Of a stretch of 64,000 nucleotides of DNA, positions 1 to 9,156 are shown piece after piece. Position 1 is the first letter of the stretch; each line of letters begins with the position of its first letter. Source of the DNA: Bacteroides sp. (GTDB lineage Bacteria > Bacteroidota > Bacteroidia > Bacteroidales > Bacteroidaceae); NCBI RefSeq assembly GCF_030151085.1, contig NZ_JASLER010000056.1, positions 186,001-250,000 of the forward strand. The letters run 5' to 3'. Position numbers and translations under genes: made by a program. Under the pieces are notes generated by a model. The model was not told where the DNA came from, did no database searches, and worked only from the letters and a program-made list of their open reading frames with translations.

Positions 1-559
1 CTCCACTTTTATCTTCCATGATATCCTTGATACGATCGGAAGGAAGCTGGTTGGGAGCAGTAAACTGACGCAGGATGCCACTTGTCAGATTATAGCAAAA
101 CACACCTTGTCCGACGGTGCCAACCCACATGTTTTTACGGCTATCCAGATAGACATCACTGGCGCACGACCGGATGCTGCTTCCTGCATGGGTCGATGTT
201 TTAAAAGGTATAAATTCTTCTGTACGAAGATTCAGCAGGGCCAATCCGGCATCCGAAGCAATCCAAAGCCGTTGCTGGTTATCCTCTGCAATGGAATAGA
301 TAATATTTCCTAAAGAAAGATCTTCCGAATCATTTCGCCACACTTTAATGCGCTGTCCGTCGAAGCTATGCAAACCGTCAATGGTTCCAAACCACATTCT
401 ACCTTTGGAATCTTGAAAAATACTGTATACAGCATTGTTAGATAATCCTTCGTTGATGGTGTATTGCCTGAAATAGTGCGAAGATGATTTTACAAGCAAG
501 GCTGGCCATAAAAGCAGGCAGAAGGTTAGGACATAGTGTCGGATAGGTGTAATATTCAT
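1..559 (-). CDS. Hybrid two-component system sensor/regulator (HTCS), N-terminal part, cut by window edge
   Basis: Reading the minus strand from the ATG at 559-557 gives an open frame of 186 codons that runs off the left edge. It starts with a hydrophobic signal segment (FCLLLWPALL), then shows repeated two-component-regulator propeller units: 'INEGLSNNAVYSIFQDSKGRMWFGTIDGL', 'SIAEDNQQRLWIASDAGL' split in the usual way, and 'DSRKNMWVGTVGQG'. These are the periplasmic beta-propeller repeats of Bacteroides HTCS proteins. The kinase, receiver and AraC parts would lie outside the window. It follows the last PUL1 enzyme gene, so it is the likely sensor for PUL1 (inference). It has its own promoter at 580-610. 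Confidence 0.88.
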   Translation of the reverse strand, partial: MNITPIRHYVLTFCLLLWPALLVKSSSHYFRQYTINEGLSNNAVYSIFQDSKGRMWFGTIDGLHSFDGQRIKVWRNDSEDLSLGNIIYSIAEDNQQRLWIASDAGLALLNLRTEEFIPFKTSTHAGSSIRSCASDVYLDSRKNMWVGTVGQGVFCYNLTSGILRQFTAPNQLPSDRIKDIMEDKSG

Positions 560-579
560 AGCAGATTATGTTTTCCATC

Positions 580-610
580 CAAAGATAGAGAATGGATAAA
601 AAATAACAAA
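580..610 (-). promoter_or_regulatory. Bacteroides-type promoter for the PUL1 HTCS
   Basis: On the minus strand there is TATCTTTG (580-587), fitting the -7 consensus TAnnTTTG, preceded by TTTG (607-610) with a 19-bp spacer. Transcription should start near 573, giving a short leader before the ATG at 559. The presence of both boxes suggests constitutive expression of the sensor. Confidence 0.6.
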
Positions 611-655
611 GAAAAAGGAAAGATACTTTGCAAGATATTTGTTTGGAAATGCATC

Positions 656-677
656 ACCTCCGTTTCAAAACGGAGGT
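656..677 (-). terminator. Stem-loop after the last PUL1 enzyme gene
   Basis: Perfect 10-bp inverted repeat, ACCTCCGTTT at 656-665 and its complement at 668-677, with a two-base loop. It lies 8 bp past the stop codon of the leftward gene ending at 685. The T-run after the stem on the minus strand is weak, so it may stabilise the mRNA 3' end rather than terminate efficiently. Confidence 0.5.
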
Positions 678-684
678 AATAGAT

Positions 685-2157
685 TTAGAGTTCTGCACTC
701 CTGGTTTCATTAGCAAGTACTTCAATATCAACATAAGAAGTTTCGTTACCAAGTACATCAACGGATAAATTGGCTTTTTGCTCTTTGCCTTTAGATTTGA
801 TTGACGGATAGTTACCATCAAAAGCAGCTCGCCACACCACTGTTTTCCCTGTATGATTAGTAAATTGGCTTTTCTTACGTCCATCATGTTCTACAGTGAT
901 GTATCCTCCGAATACGGGAACATTACTCAACATCGCATGATCTGTCTGCTTAGGTAAGCGCGAGAAAGTAGTAATCCGCTTTTCTACGGCTGAGGGTTCT
1001 ATACCCATTACTCCGCCTGCCACACCTTCTACAATGCCGAATGACACCTCCGGATATTCCGCACGGTTCATGCGAGGCAGACTGGTCAGTTTGTTATATG
1101 CTTCATAGTCATATCCGTAACGATATAGTAAAGTTGGGAAGTAAGAAAGAGTTTCTACATTCCATTCATGGTTCAGCAGATTATGCACAGTTGCCCGGAT
1201 ACGCTCGGCATCATCGGTCGCCTTGAACCAGATGACAAAAGATTCTCCTTCTCCCTTATAGAATTTCTTTTCTTCTGTCCAAAAGGTATGGTAAGAATTA
1301 AGATCATTGCTCCACCAACGCTCTTCCAACAGTTTACGGTACTGCGATGCAATAGCCATGTATTGCTGCGCTTTAGCTGAATTATTCTGTGCAGAAGCCA
1401 TTTGGGCGGAAGCCTGATAACCGGCATAAAGCGTCGCTACTAAATCGGCACTGGTTGCCAGCCCTGCAAAGTTTTCTACGTAGGAAGCCAAACCACGGCA
1501 GGTATGGAAATTATTATGCGGATCGAAATTATCGGATATATTCATCAGTCGTGGACGGCTCATGATGCTATCCGGTTGCAACTTCCAGCGAACGATATAC
1601 TCGTTCAGCGACTTATCGTAGAAGTTTGTGAAACAGGGATCGTGCAGATAAGTACTGTCCGCCGTCCATTGGTACATCTTCCAACACGCCTGGATAACAT
1701 CGAAATTGGCATTCAGATTGTACCAGAACTCCTTGTCGTTGGTATAGTCGGCAGGAGCCGGACAATTGTAACGGTTGATTTCCCAATAGGTACACCAATC
1801 CTTACTCTCGGAGATGTTTTCAGCAAAACGCATCAGCATGTTCCGGTTATGATCGGTCAGTCCAAGCACTTGGGCACCCACCGACTGGTGGGAGACATCG
1901 CGCATACAGAAAGCCTCCCGCTGCGGCAGAGCTGCCTCGTACCAATATCCTACGGAATCGGTACCGTCATGGCTGTACCCCAAGGCAGTTTTCCGTGCCC
2001 ATTCGTATGCATCTTCCAGTGCTTTATCGGTAGAGGTAAAGACTGCAATATCTGCTTGCGGGAGTTTGGCAACAGAAGGTTCCGGCTTCTTGGAAATACA
2101 TCCCGATGCCAGCAGAGTAATCAGAAATAAATAAGTGATCGCTTTCATTGTTGTCAT
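685..2157 (-). CDS. Lipoprotein, alpha/alpha six-hairpin glycosidase-like, family unassigned
   Basis: 490 residues with a lipoprotein signal (LLASGC, Cys about residue 20), so it should be lipid-anchored. The body is rich in Trp and Tyr and in helical hairpins (REAFCMRDVSHQSVGAQVLGL near 80-100, SDNFDPHNNFHTCRGLASYVENFAGL near 205-235, YRYGYDYEAY, YPEVSFGIVEGVAGG). This is what (alpha/alpha)6-barrel glycosidases look like. I cannot assign it to a numbered GH family. The start ATG overlaps the stop of the upstream gene (ATGA), so the two are probably translationally coupled. A second in-frame ATG lies three codons in. The context (SusCD, GH97) says it acts on the PUL1 glycan; the substrate is unknown. 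Confidence 0.72.
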   Translation of the reverse strand: MTTMKAITYLFLITLLASGCISKKPEPSVAKLPQADIAVFTSTDKALEDAYEWARKTALGYSHDGTDSVGYWYEAALPQREAFCMRDVSHQSVGAQVLGLTDHNRNMLMRFAENISESKDWCTYWEINRYNCPAPADYTNDKEFWYNLNANFDVIQACWKMYQWTADSTYLHDPCFTNFYDKSLNEYIVRWKLQPDSIMSRPRLMNISDNFDPHNNFHTCRGLASYVENFAGLATSADLVATLYAGYQASAQMASAQNNSAKAQQYMAIASQYRKLLEERWWSNDLNSYHTFWTEEKKFYKGEGESFVIWFKATDDAERIRATVHNLLNHEWNVETLSYFPTLLYRYGYDYEAYNKLTSLPRMNRAEYPEVSFGIVEGVAGGVMGIEPSAVEKRITTFSRLPKQTDHAMLSNVPVFGGYITVEHDGRKKSQFTNHTGKTVVWRAAFDGNYPSIKSKGKEQKANLSVDVLGNETSYVDIEVLANETRSAEL

Positions 2158-4166
2158 TTCAAAGTGATACTAACTGTTTCGCCTGTTTTTACTGTTTTAG
2201 TTTGTTTCTTACCATTAGAGGTGATGTAGACTTTTACACTTTGAGGACTCATGCGTACTACTTCTACATCAAAATCCGAACCAAAAGCGTGAATATTCTT
2301 CAGTTTCATCTCATTCCATTCTTCGGGCAACTGCGGTGTCAGACTAAAGGTCTTGAATCCGGTAGGACGAATACCGAAAAGTCCTTCTGTAATAATACGA
2401 CCGTACAGTCCACTCTCGGCAGAAAGATGGCGTTGTCCGCCTTCGGGCCATGCCTCAATGGCGTATGGTACATGTTCGCCCAAGAGACGAGTGGCAGAAT
2501 ACCGATGCAGGAAGTCGGTTGCTTTCTTGGTTTCACCTACTGCATATACTCCTCTAAGAGCATAAAGTGTGGAGCGATCCCAGAAAGTTTCACTGCCGGC
2601 TTGTGTCAGCAGTCCGTTGTCAGTCCATAATCTGGGGGAAAACAATGCGTCGATGGTTGCATCGGCACGTTCGTCTATGCCTACAGTCAAAGGAATACAT
2701 ATCCAGGAGCGCAAGATGTCATTACCTTTATAATAGGCGTAAGTATCGAAACCTTCGACTTCTGCACCAAAGTAATTCTCAATGGCTTTGCGCAGTTCCG
2801 TTGCTTGCTTACGATATGTATTACTTACCGTTGCTTTTTCGCCCAATTCTTTAGCCAAATAGGCTGCCGAATTCAAAGCATCATAATAAAGAGAAGAAGT
2901 ACACAGATTGGCTTCGCCCGACGGGAACCGATTCTCAAGTTCATCGGTATCCGAAGCTACTACACCTTCCGCATTCAGTTTTCGATGGCAATATTCCAAA
3001 CACCAAGTGATAAGCGGCCATAATTGGCGGGCTTCTTCACGGCTGCCACGTGCCAATGCGTAACGGGACGCACCGTATGCAATCATAGCAGCATCTCCTC
3101 GGTCGCCTACTCCATTCCAGATATCAAGTCCTTCGGCAACGATAGAGCTGGGAATAGGTTTCCATTCATCGTTCATAAAGCGGGCAAAGTGCATGAAGGA
3201 ATTCAACGCAGAAGCATTGCCATACTGATAGCCTGTGAAAGGAAAATAGGGATTGATGTATTCTGCCTGGTCGTTTGCCCAAATGGCAGCATAATAGGAT
3301 TCTCCTCCCGGACCGTGCATAGGTCCGCCCTGGGTTTCGTAAATACTTTCGCAGGCACGTATCTTGGAGAAAGCAAACATGCGGTCGATTATCGGATCGG
3401 GAGTTTCGAGCACTAAGTTGTTCATCCACTGGTTTACAACAGCAGTTCTTTTCTGCATTTCTTTCTGTCCGTCTATTCTCAGTTCCGGCTGTCCTTCTTT
3501 GTAACCGACAATGTAAGCAGTGAAATGCAAAGTATCACCGGGTTGCACATAGAAACATCCGTCACGGTCAATGGAAGATTCGATGCGATATGTACCATTT
3601 ACTCCAAATTTCGGATCAGTTAATGTTTCATTCTTGGTGGTCGGAATTTCCACCGAGAGTATTTTCCCACCAGTATTCACCAATGCATAGTTTTCAACCA
3701 AAGCAGGAAGGTCTGTTGATGGGAAGTATTGTCGCAACAACTTACATTTCCCATATCCACCCCAGTCGTAAGAGCTTTCTACTGTCAGTATCCCTTTCTG
3801 ACGGATATTATCGACCTTTTCGTCCGTGAAAGCACGTCCATTTACCGTTATTACATCCAGCGGATTCCAGTCGTAACGCCGCATCAGACTGGCATGCGTG
3901 TTATTGGGGATAGTGCGCAGCAGGGGCCACACCATACTTTTATTCACGGTAAAAGCTCCATTATAGTCAATGCCGTAGCGCAGCACCACCGAAACTTGCT
4001 TACCACTCATTTCAAGATGGTCATAGTGGGGTGCATGTACTTCTGTTTTCCATTCAATTGCCCCGTCGGGCAGCATTTGCCAACGAGGTTGCTGGGCAAC
4101 TATACCTAAAGAGTAGGAAACTGCCAATAGTAATGTCGCTAAAAGATTCTTTTTCATGTGATGCAT
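2154..4166 (-). CDS. Secreted alpha/alpha-toroid glycoside hydrolase-like protein, family unassigned
   Basis: 670 residues with a cleavable signal peptide (LLATLLLAVSYSLGIVAQ). Residues about 25-250 look like a beta-sandwich. The remainder looks like a helical toroid with acidic and aromatic motifs: GPGGESYYAAIWANDQAEY near 300, VASDTDELENRFPSGEANL near 430, and AWPEGGQRHLSAESGLYGRIITEGLFG near 590. This two-domain plan resembles GH15/GH63/GH65-type glycosidases and debranching enzymes, but I cannot place it in a family. An alternative start (MKKNLL) lies at 4157. It is followed with a 4-bp overlap by the lipoprotein gene, and preceded by SusD after an 85-bp gap containing a strong hairpin. 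Role: probable depolymerising or trimming enzyme of PUL1 (inference). Confidence 0.72.
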   Translation of the reverse strand: MHHMKKNLLATLLLAVSYSLGIVAQQPRWQMLPDGAIEWKTEVHAPHYDHLEMSGKQVSVVLRYGIDYNGAFTVNKSMVWPLLRTIPNNTHASLMRRYDWNPLDVITVNGRAFTDEKVDNIRQKGILTVESSYDWGGYGKCKLLRQYFPSTDLPALVENYALVNTGGKILSVEIPTTKNETLTDPKFGVNGTYRIESSIDRDGCFYVQPGDTLHFTAYIVGYKEGQPELRIDGQKEMQKRTAVVNQWMNNLVLETPDPIIDRMFAFSKIRACESIYETQGGPMHGPGGESYYAAIWANDQAEYINPYFPFTGYQYGNASALNSFMHFARFMNDEWKPIPSSIVAEGLDIWNGVGDRGDAAMIAYGASRYALARGSREEARQLWPLITWCLEYCHRKLNAEGVVASDTDELENRFPSGEANLCTSSLYYDALNSAAYLAKELGEKATVSNTYRKQATELRKAIENYFGAEVEGFDTYAYYKGNDILRSWICIPLTVGIDERADATIDALFSPRLWTDNGLLTQAGSETFWDRSTLYALRGVYAVGETKKATDFLHRYSATRLLGEHVPYAIEAWPEGGQRHLSAESGLYGRIITEGLFGIRPTGFKTFSLTPQLPEEWNEMKLKNIHAFGSDFDVEVVRMSPQSVKVYITSNGKKQTKTVKTGETVSITLK

Positions 4167-4195
4167 AGTTCTTTTTTCTACAAATAAACTAAAAC

Positions 4196-4223
4196 TTCGG
4201 GAACATTAAAACATGTTCCCGAA
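4196..4223 (-). terminator. Intercistronic stem-loop between PUL1 susD and the first enzyme gene
   Basis: Perfect 11-bp stem, TTCGGGAACAT at 4196-4206 and its complement at 4213-4223, loop of six bases. It sits in the 85-bp gap after the susD stop. In the direction of transcription it is followed by a T-rich stretch. It may act as a partial terminator or as a 3' stabiliser that keeps susCD mRNA above enzyme mRNA. Confidence 0.6.
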
Positions 4224-4251
4224 ATTCTTACATATATACTAATACCTCTAC

Positions 4252-5919
4252 CTATTGTTTACTGTATCCCGGGTTCTGTTCCAAATCAGGATTCTTCTGA
4301 CGCTCATATTGTGGAATAGGCAGTAAATAATGATTTGGAGCTATAAACTTACGGTCAGGCTGTATGGTAAAGATATTGTATGACTTAGTACCATCGAGTT
4401 TTTTGATAATTTCAATAGCACGTCCCGGCACATTATCTGATTCTTCAGCAATTTTCCAGCGGCGTACATCAAAGAAGCGGTGTTCTTCAAACGCTAATTC
4501 AATCTTACGTTCATGCTGAATACGTTTCAGCAATGCTTCGCCACTTTCTGTAATATCGGGCAAAATATCTGCACGATTACCACGAGCGCGTTTGCGTATG
4601 TAGTTTACGTATTCGCGAGCCACATCCTCATGTTCCAAATGGTATTGGGCTTCGGCATAATTCAGATATATTTCTCCCAACCGGCAATATATCCATGGTT
4701 GGCTACCCCTATCGTACCATACATTCAAACTTTCATCCATAAACTTCCGTAGAGTATATCCAGTCTTAGTGGTATTCCACCAACCTTCTCCGAATTTACT
4801 GTCTTTTCCACCTGATACAATTTGAATATTACCATCTTTATCTTTCGTCTCACTTAAATAGAATCCTGCTGGACGATCACGAAACTGATATCCGTCAAGT
4901 ACTACAGAAGCATACAAACGTGGGTCACGACCTTTCCACGGATCAGATGTAGCTGCTGCATATATATTGGGGTTCGGCATTGTACCGTCTTCCATTTCAT
5001 AACTGTCCACCATATCTTGCAATACACACGTGGCAGAGTATCCACCTTTACCATATCCATTAGGGGAATTCTCTCCGTCAAACCAGTGACCGTGTTCTTT
5101 ATCATATAGGCGGTGGAAAATAATTTCCGGGCTATACATATTCAAAAATAATCCACCGTAATCGGGATCTAAAGTATATCCCAAAGCCATTACAGCTTGG
5201 GCAGCATCAGATGCATCTTGCCACTTTTGCTTGTCATCGGATGTATTCCACAACGGACTCGCGGCATAAAGTAAAATACGTGCTTTCATGGCCAGTGCGG
5301 CTCCTTTAGTAACCCGCCCAAAGTCATCCCCGCTCCATTGCTTTGGAAGCAGGTCAGCTGCTTTTTGGAATTCTTTTTGTATAAAGTCCACGCACTCTTC
5401 ATAAGTATTTCGTTTTACCATCATTTCCGGATCATCCAATGCAAAGGTTCTTGTAATCAAGGGTACACCACCAAACTTATTCACTAAGTCTAGATAATAG
5501 TAAGCACGAAAAAATGTCATTTCACCTATTAATATGTTGCGTGTCTCTTCAGGGATGAGATTTAATTTTTCTTCATTGCTGAAGAAGATATTGCAGTTCT
5601 TGATGTTCCAATAATAGTCGTTCCAAGTACTCAAGCCACCCATGTTATCGGGAGTCATACCACCATTATTGATAGTCCAAGAATCCTGCCAACTGAAGTT
5701 ATTCATACTCTCGTCTGAAACAAAACGTAACGCCGCTTGTCCCCAACCTGTACGAGGTAATACATAGTTCTTCTTAACATAAGCCTCCGTTAATGCGGCA
5801 TCGGAGAATATATTATCCTCTGTATACGAGTCCAATGGAGCAATGTCTAAAAAATCACAAGACGAAAGGCTACCTAACAACACAATTGCTACTAGTTTCT
5901 TTAGTTTATTATTTTTCAT
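4252..5919 (-). CDS. SusD/RagB-family nutrient-binding outer-membrane lipoprotein (PUL1)
   Basis: 555 residues with lipoprotein signal (LLGSLSSCDFLD; Cys about residue 20). It has typical SusD features: an N-terminal 'APLDSYTEDNIFSDAALTEAYVKKNY' helix, TPR-like helices with 'RAYYYLDLVNKFGGVPLITR' near 140, and a C-terminal RagB/SusD block ('YAEAQYHLEH', 'RIQHERKIELAFEEHRFFDVRRW', 'YLLPIPQYERQKNPDLEQNPGY'). SusD proteins sit at the cell surface, cap the SusC transporter and bind the target glycan. It lies 26 bp downstream of susC in the same leftward operon. Glycan specificity cannot be read from the sequence. Confidence 0.97.
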   Translation of the reverse strand: MKNNKLKKLVAIVLLGSLSSCDFLDIAPLDSYTEDNIFSDAALTEAYVKKNYVLPRTGWGQAALRFVSDESMNNFSWQDSWTINNGGMTPDNMGGLSTWNDYYWNIKNCNIFFSNEEKLNLIPEETRNILIGEMTFFRAYYYLDLVNKFGGVPLITRTFALDDPEMMVKRNTYEECVDFIQKEFQKAADLLPKQWSGDDFGRVTKGAALAMKARILLYAASPLWNTSDDKQKWQDASDAAQAVMALGYTLDPDYGGLFLNMYSPEIIFHRLYDKEHGHWFDGENSPNGYGKGGYSATCVLQDMVDSYEMEDGTMPNPNIYAAATSDPWKGRDPRLYASVVLDGYQFRDRPAGFYLSETKDKDGNIQIVSGGKDSKFGEGWWNTTKTGYTLRKFMDESLNVWYDRGSQPWIYCRLGEIYLNYAEAQYHLEHEDVAREYVNYIRKRARGNRADILPDITESGEALLKRIQHERKIELAFEEHRFFDVRRWKIAEESDNVPGRAIEIIKKLDGTKSYNIFTIQPDRKFIAPNHYLLPIPQYERQKNPDLEQNPGYSKQ

Positions 5920-5945
5920 AACTTTTCTTTTTTAATGATGATAAC

Positions 5946-8900
5946 TTAGAAGCTCAGGTTCAAACCGAACGTATAAGTACGTTGCTGCGGATAGTACTGG
6001 TTAGCGGAAGAAGCACTTGACTCCGGATCTTGCAACTTAATGTGATCAATAGTAAACAAATTATCTCCCGCCACATAAACTCTCACGTTTTGTATGCCGA
6101 GTTTAGAAGTCCATTTAGTTGGTAATGTATATGCTACTTGTACATTCTTCAAACGGATAAATGAGGCATTGTATAACCAAAAATCGGACCAGCGAATATT
6201 CATAGGATCATCTTTATTGAATGCTGCCGGATACTTGGCATTAGGTGTCAGTTCTTCAGAAATGAAACGATTATTATAAAAATCTACATCTTGGTTGAAG
6301 GAGTAAGGTACAATCATTTGAGTTGCTTTACCTTGTCCTGTCCATAACATACTGAATTCAATACCTTTCCAATCCAACCCAAAGTTAATACCGTATACAA
6401 TTTCAGGTACATTACTGGTGTAGTCGCGTACTCTATCATTGTCGCTCATAACATCATCACCATCTACATTAACATATTTAATATCACCGGGTTTGGCTCC
6501 GGGGAAGTGTACTGAGTTTTCGATTTCATCCCAATTTTTATAAATACCATCAGTTTTAAACATTAACCATGAATCAATCTGATGACCGGTGCGTCGTTGC
6601 CATTCTGGTACATTGGCGGCTTCATCGAAAAAGATAATCTTGTTCTTCGTATATGTCATGTTGAATCCTATATTGTAATTGACACTACCTATTTTATTAC
6701 GATGTGTCAATGCAAGTTCAAATCCCTGATTACTTACTTCTCCGATATTTTGATTAGGTAATGACAAACCTGTATATGACGGGATAGAAGCCTGTTTGGG
6801 AGTTAAGATGTCTTTGCGAATCTGGTAGAAATATTCACCACTAAATCCCAATAACCCATTCCATAGCGTACCTTCCAGACCGATATTCTTTGTGTCTACT
6901 TTTTCCCAAGTAATATCCGGATTACCAATACGACCAGGAGTAAATCCTTTACCCAATTGTGGATTATTTCCCAAGATAGCGCCATCACCCATATTATAGG
7001 TGCTCAAATATTGGAACTGATAATCTCGCCAATTCTTGGCAGTGCTTAAGTCATTACCTAGCTTACCCCATGAAGCACGCAATTTCAAGTCATTAACAAA
7101 AGGCAGGTTATCCTTAATGAAAGATTCCTCACCAATTCTCCAACCTATACTCAATCCCGGGAAAGTGCCCCAACGTTTATTGCTGGCAAAGTTCATAGAA
7201 CCATCACGGCGTATAGTAAATTCAAACAAATAACGATCTTTATATGAATAATTGAAACGTCCGAACAAATTTTGGCGTGCAGAAACATAACCATTACCAC
7301 CGTTTGTTTTGTCTTGTTCGCCACCGAAATCCAGATAATCCAATTTGTTACTCATAAAATAATTTCTCCAAGCCCAGAAACCTTCACCTTCAAATTTATT
7401 TTGTTCGTAAGCAACAAACGCACCAACATGATGATCACCGAAAGTACGGTCGTAATTAATACGGAAATGCAAAGTGGTAGAACTGTTTTTGTCTGACGAT
7501 TGATTCAGATTAATAAAACCAGTATCCATATTGCTGGTATGCTTGATATACTCTTTATTTTCAGGATCATAATTATAAGTATCCCAAACATCCCAGAACC
7601 CCTTATTATTATTGAAACGCATATCGAAAGCTGCATAGCCCGCTAGAGAGAGCCCTTGTGTAATCCAAGGTAATTTCCATTCGAAATTTACTTTAGAATC
7701 AACAAAGAAATCATTGATACGGTTATAACCGATATCTTTGCCAGATGCCAAAATAGCAAGGTTGTTTCCACCTTGTAATCCTGGGCCCGGTAGGCCGTTA
7801 GGATAATAATCATAGAGGTATGGATAAGCCATCATTAACTCCCAAAACATTGTTCCAGTGGAGTACGGAGAATTATTACGTTGCTCGTTACGTCCCGAAG
7901 CTTCCAACCCTATACTAAAATTTTTACTTATCTGTGCTTCAATGTTGGCACGCATTTGTGCTGTTTGGAAGTTATAAACTGTATTTTTATAACCTGGCTC
8001 TTGATAACTATAGTCACCTGAAATATAATATTTCACGGCTTCATTTCCACCTTTTACAGACAAGGAATGGCGTGTTTGTGGAGCGAATGGACGGAACACG
8101 GCATCAATCCAATCAGTGTCTCCATACATATTCCGATCAATGGTTCCATCTAAATACCCTTTCTTAATATTGACAAAATCACCATAATTCTTCAAATTAT
8201 TGTCGCCTGCTATTTCATTCTCTACATCAAGAACTGAACCATCAGGACGGCTAAGGTGATTTCTACGTTCATCGGCATAAGTCATATATTGATACGCATT
8301 CATCAAATTCGGGTTACGCGTATTTTGTGACATGCTGTAAGAACCATCATAGCTTATGGTCGGTTTACCGGATGTACCTTTTTTTGTAGTAATCAAAATA
8401 ACACCGTTGGCAGCTTGCGCACCATAAATGGCAGCGGAAGCATCTTTCAATACAGATACTGATTCAATATCATTCGGGTTCATACGTTCCATGCCGCTGC
8501 GATTGGCAACACCGTCAATAACGATGAGTGGAGCAGTACTGTTCAATGTGCCCTTACCACGAATCAGGATATCCGACCAGTCGGCACCCGGTTCACCGGA
8601 ACGATTACTTGCAATCACGCCCGGAAGGCGCCCGTTCAACATATTTGAAACGTTGGTTACACCAGAGAGTTTCAAGTCATCACCTTTCATGGCAGCCACA
8701 GAACCTGTTACCGAGGCTTTCTTCTGAGCGCCATAGCCCACAACCACTACTTCGTCCAGCAACTCAGCATCTTCTTTCATGGTCACATCAATTACCTTGC
8801 GACCGTTCACAGCAACTTCAACCGGTGTGTAACCAATAAAACTGATTATCAACGTACCCTTTGGGTTTACGTTATTAAGGGTATAGGCACCATCAATGTC

Positions 8901-9098
8901 GGTTATTATGCCGTTTGTTGTACCTTTTTCAAGTACATTGGCGCCTATCACCGGCTCACCAGTAGCGTCTTTTACCACACCCTTTACCACAAGCCCTTGT
9001 GCAAAGACCTGTAAAGAACAAAATAAGAGAATTAGAATGGCGAATAGACTTCTCCCGACGGAGTACAATCTATGCATTGCTTTTTCTGCATGTTTCAT
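5946..9098 (-). CDS. SusC/RagA-family TonB-dependent outer-membrane transporter (PUL1)
   Basis: 1050 residues. Order: signal peptide (AILILLFCSLQVFAQ), carboxypeptidase-regulatory-like domain (VKGVVKDATGEPVIGANVLEKGTTNGIITDIDG), TonB box region (DEVVVVGYGAQKKASVTGSV near 115), plug domain with 'PLIVIDGV' and 'SVLKDASAAIYGAQAANGVILITTKKG', then a 22-strand-type barrel ending in the aromatic terminus 'TYTFGLNLSF'. It imports oligosaccharides across the outer membrane with TonB energy, as a complex with the SusD encoded next. It follows GH97 after 58 bp with no clear promoter between, so it is probably in the same operon. Confidence 0.97.
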   Translation of the reverse strand: MKHAEKAMHRLYSVGRSLFAILILLFCSLQVFAQGLVVKGVVKDATGEPVIGANVLEKGTTNGIITDIDGAYTLNNVNPKGTLIISFIGYTPVEVAVNGRKVIDVTMKEDAELLDEVVVVGYGAQKKASVTGSVAAMKGDDLKLSGVTNVSNMLNGRLPGVIASNRSGEPGADWSDILIRGKGTLNSTAPLIVIDGVANRSGMERMNPNDIESVSVLKDASAAIYGAQAANGVILITTKKGTSGKPTISYDGSYSMSQNTRNPNLMNAYQYMTYADERRNHLSRPDGSVLDVENEIAGDNNLKNYGDFVNIKKGYLDGTIDRNMYGDTDWIDAVFRPFAPQTRHSLSVKGGNEAVKYYISGDYSYQEPGYKNTVYNFQTAQMRANIEAQISKNFSIGLEASGRNEQRNNSPYSTGTMFWELMMAYPYLYDYYPNGLPGPGLQGGNNLAILASGKDIGYNRINDFFVDSKVNFEWKLPWITQGLSLAGYAAFDMRFNNNKGFWDVWDTYNYDPENKEYIKHTSNMDTGFINLNQSSDKNSSTTLHFRINYDRTFGDHHVGAFVAYEQNKFEGEGFWAWRNYFMSNKLDYLDFGGEQDKTNGGNGYVSARQNLFGRFNYSYKDRYLFEFTIRRDGSMNFASNKRWGTFPGLSIGWRIGEESFIKDNLPFVNDLKLRASWGKLGNDLSTAKNWRDYQFQYLSTYNMGDGAILGNNPQLGKGFTPGRIGNPDITWEKVDTKNIGLEGTLWNGLLGFSGEYFYQIRKDILTPKQASIPSYTGLSLPNQNIGEVSNQGFELALTHRNKIGSVNYNIGFNMTYTKNKIIFFDEAANVPEWQRRTGHQIDSWLMFKTDGIYKNWDEIENSVHFPGAKPGDIKYVNVDGDDVMSDNDRVRDYTSNVPEIVYGINFGLDWKGIEFSMLWTGQGKATQMIVPYSFNQDVDFYNNRFISEELTPNAKYPAAFNKDDPMNIRWSDFWLYNASFIRLKNVQVAYTLPTKWTSKLGIQNVRVYVAGDNLFTIDHIKLQDPESSASSANQYYPQQRTYTFGLNLSF

Positions 9099-9156
9099 AA
9101 GTTAGATTCTTAATTTAAGTATAACATTAGGTTTATATGTTGTTTGCGTAACAACT

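Noticed and set aside
1504..2130. Long open frame on the plus strand
   Set aside because: It is the antisense reading of the lipoprotein gene at 685-2157 and resembles no protein family.
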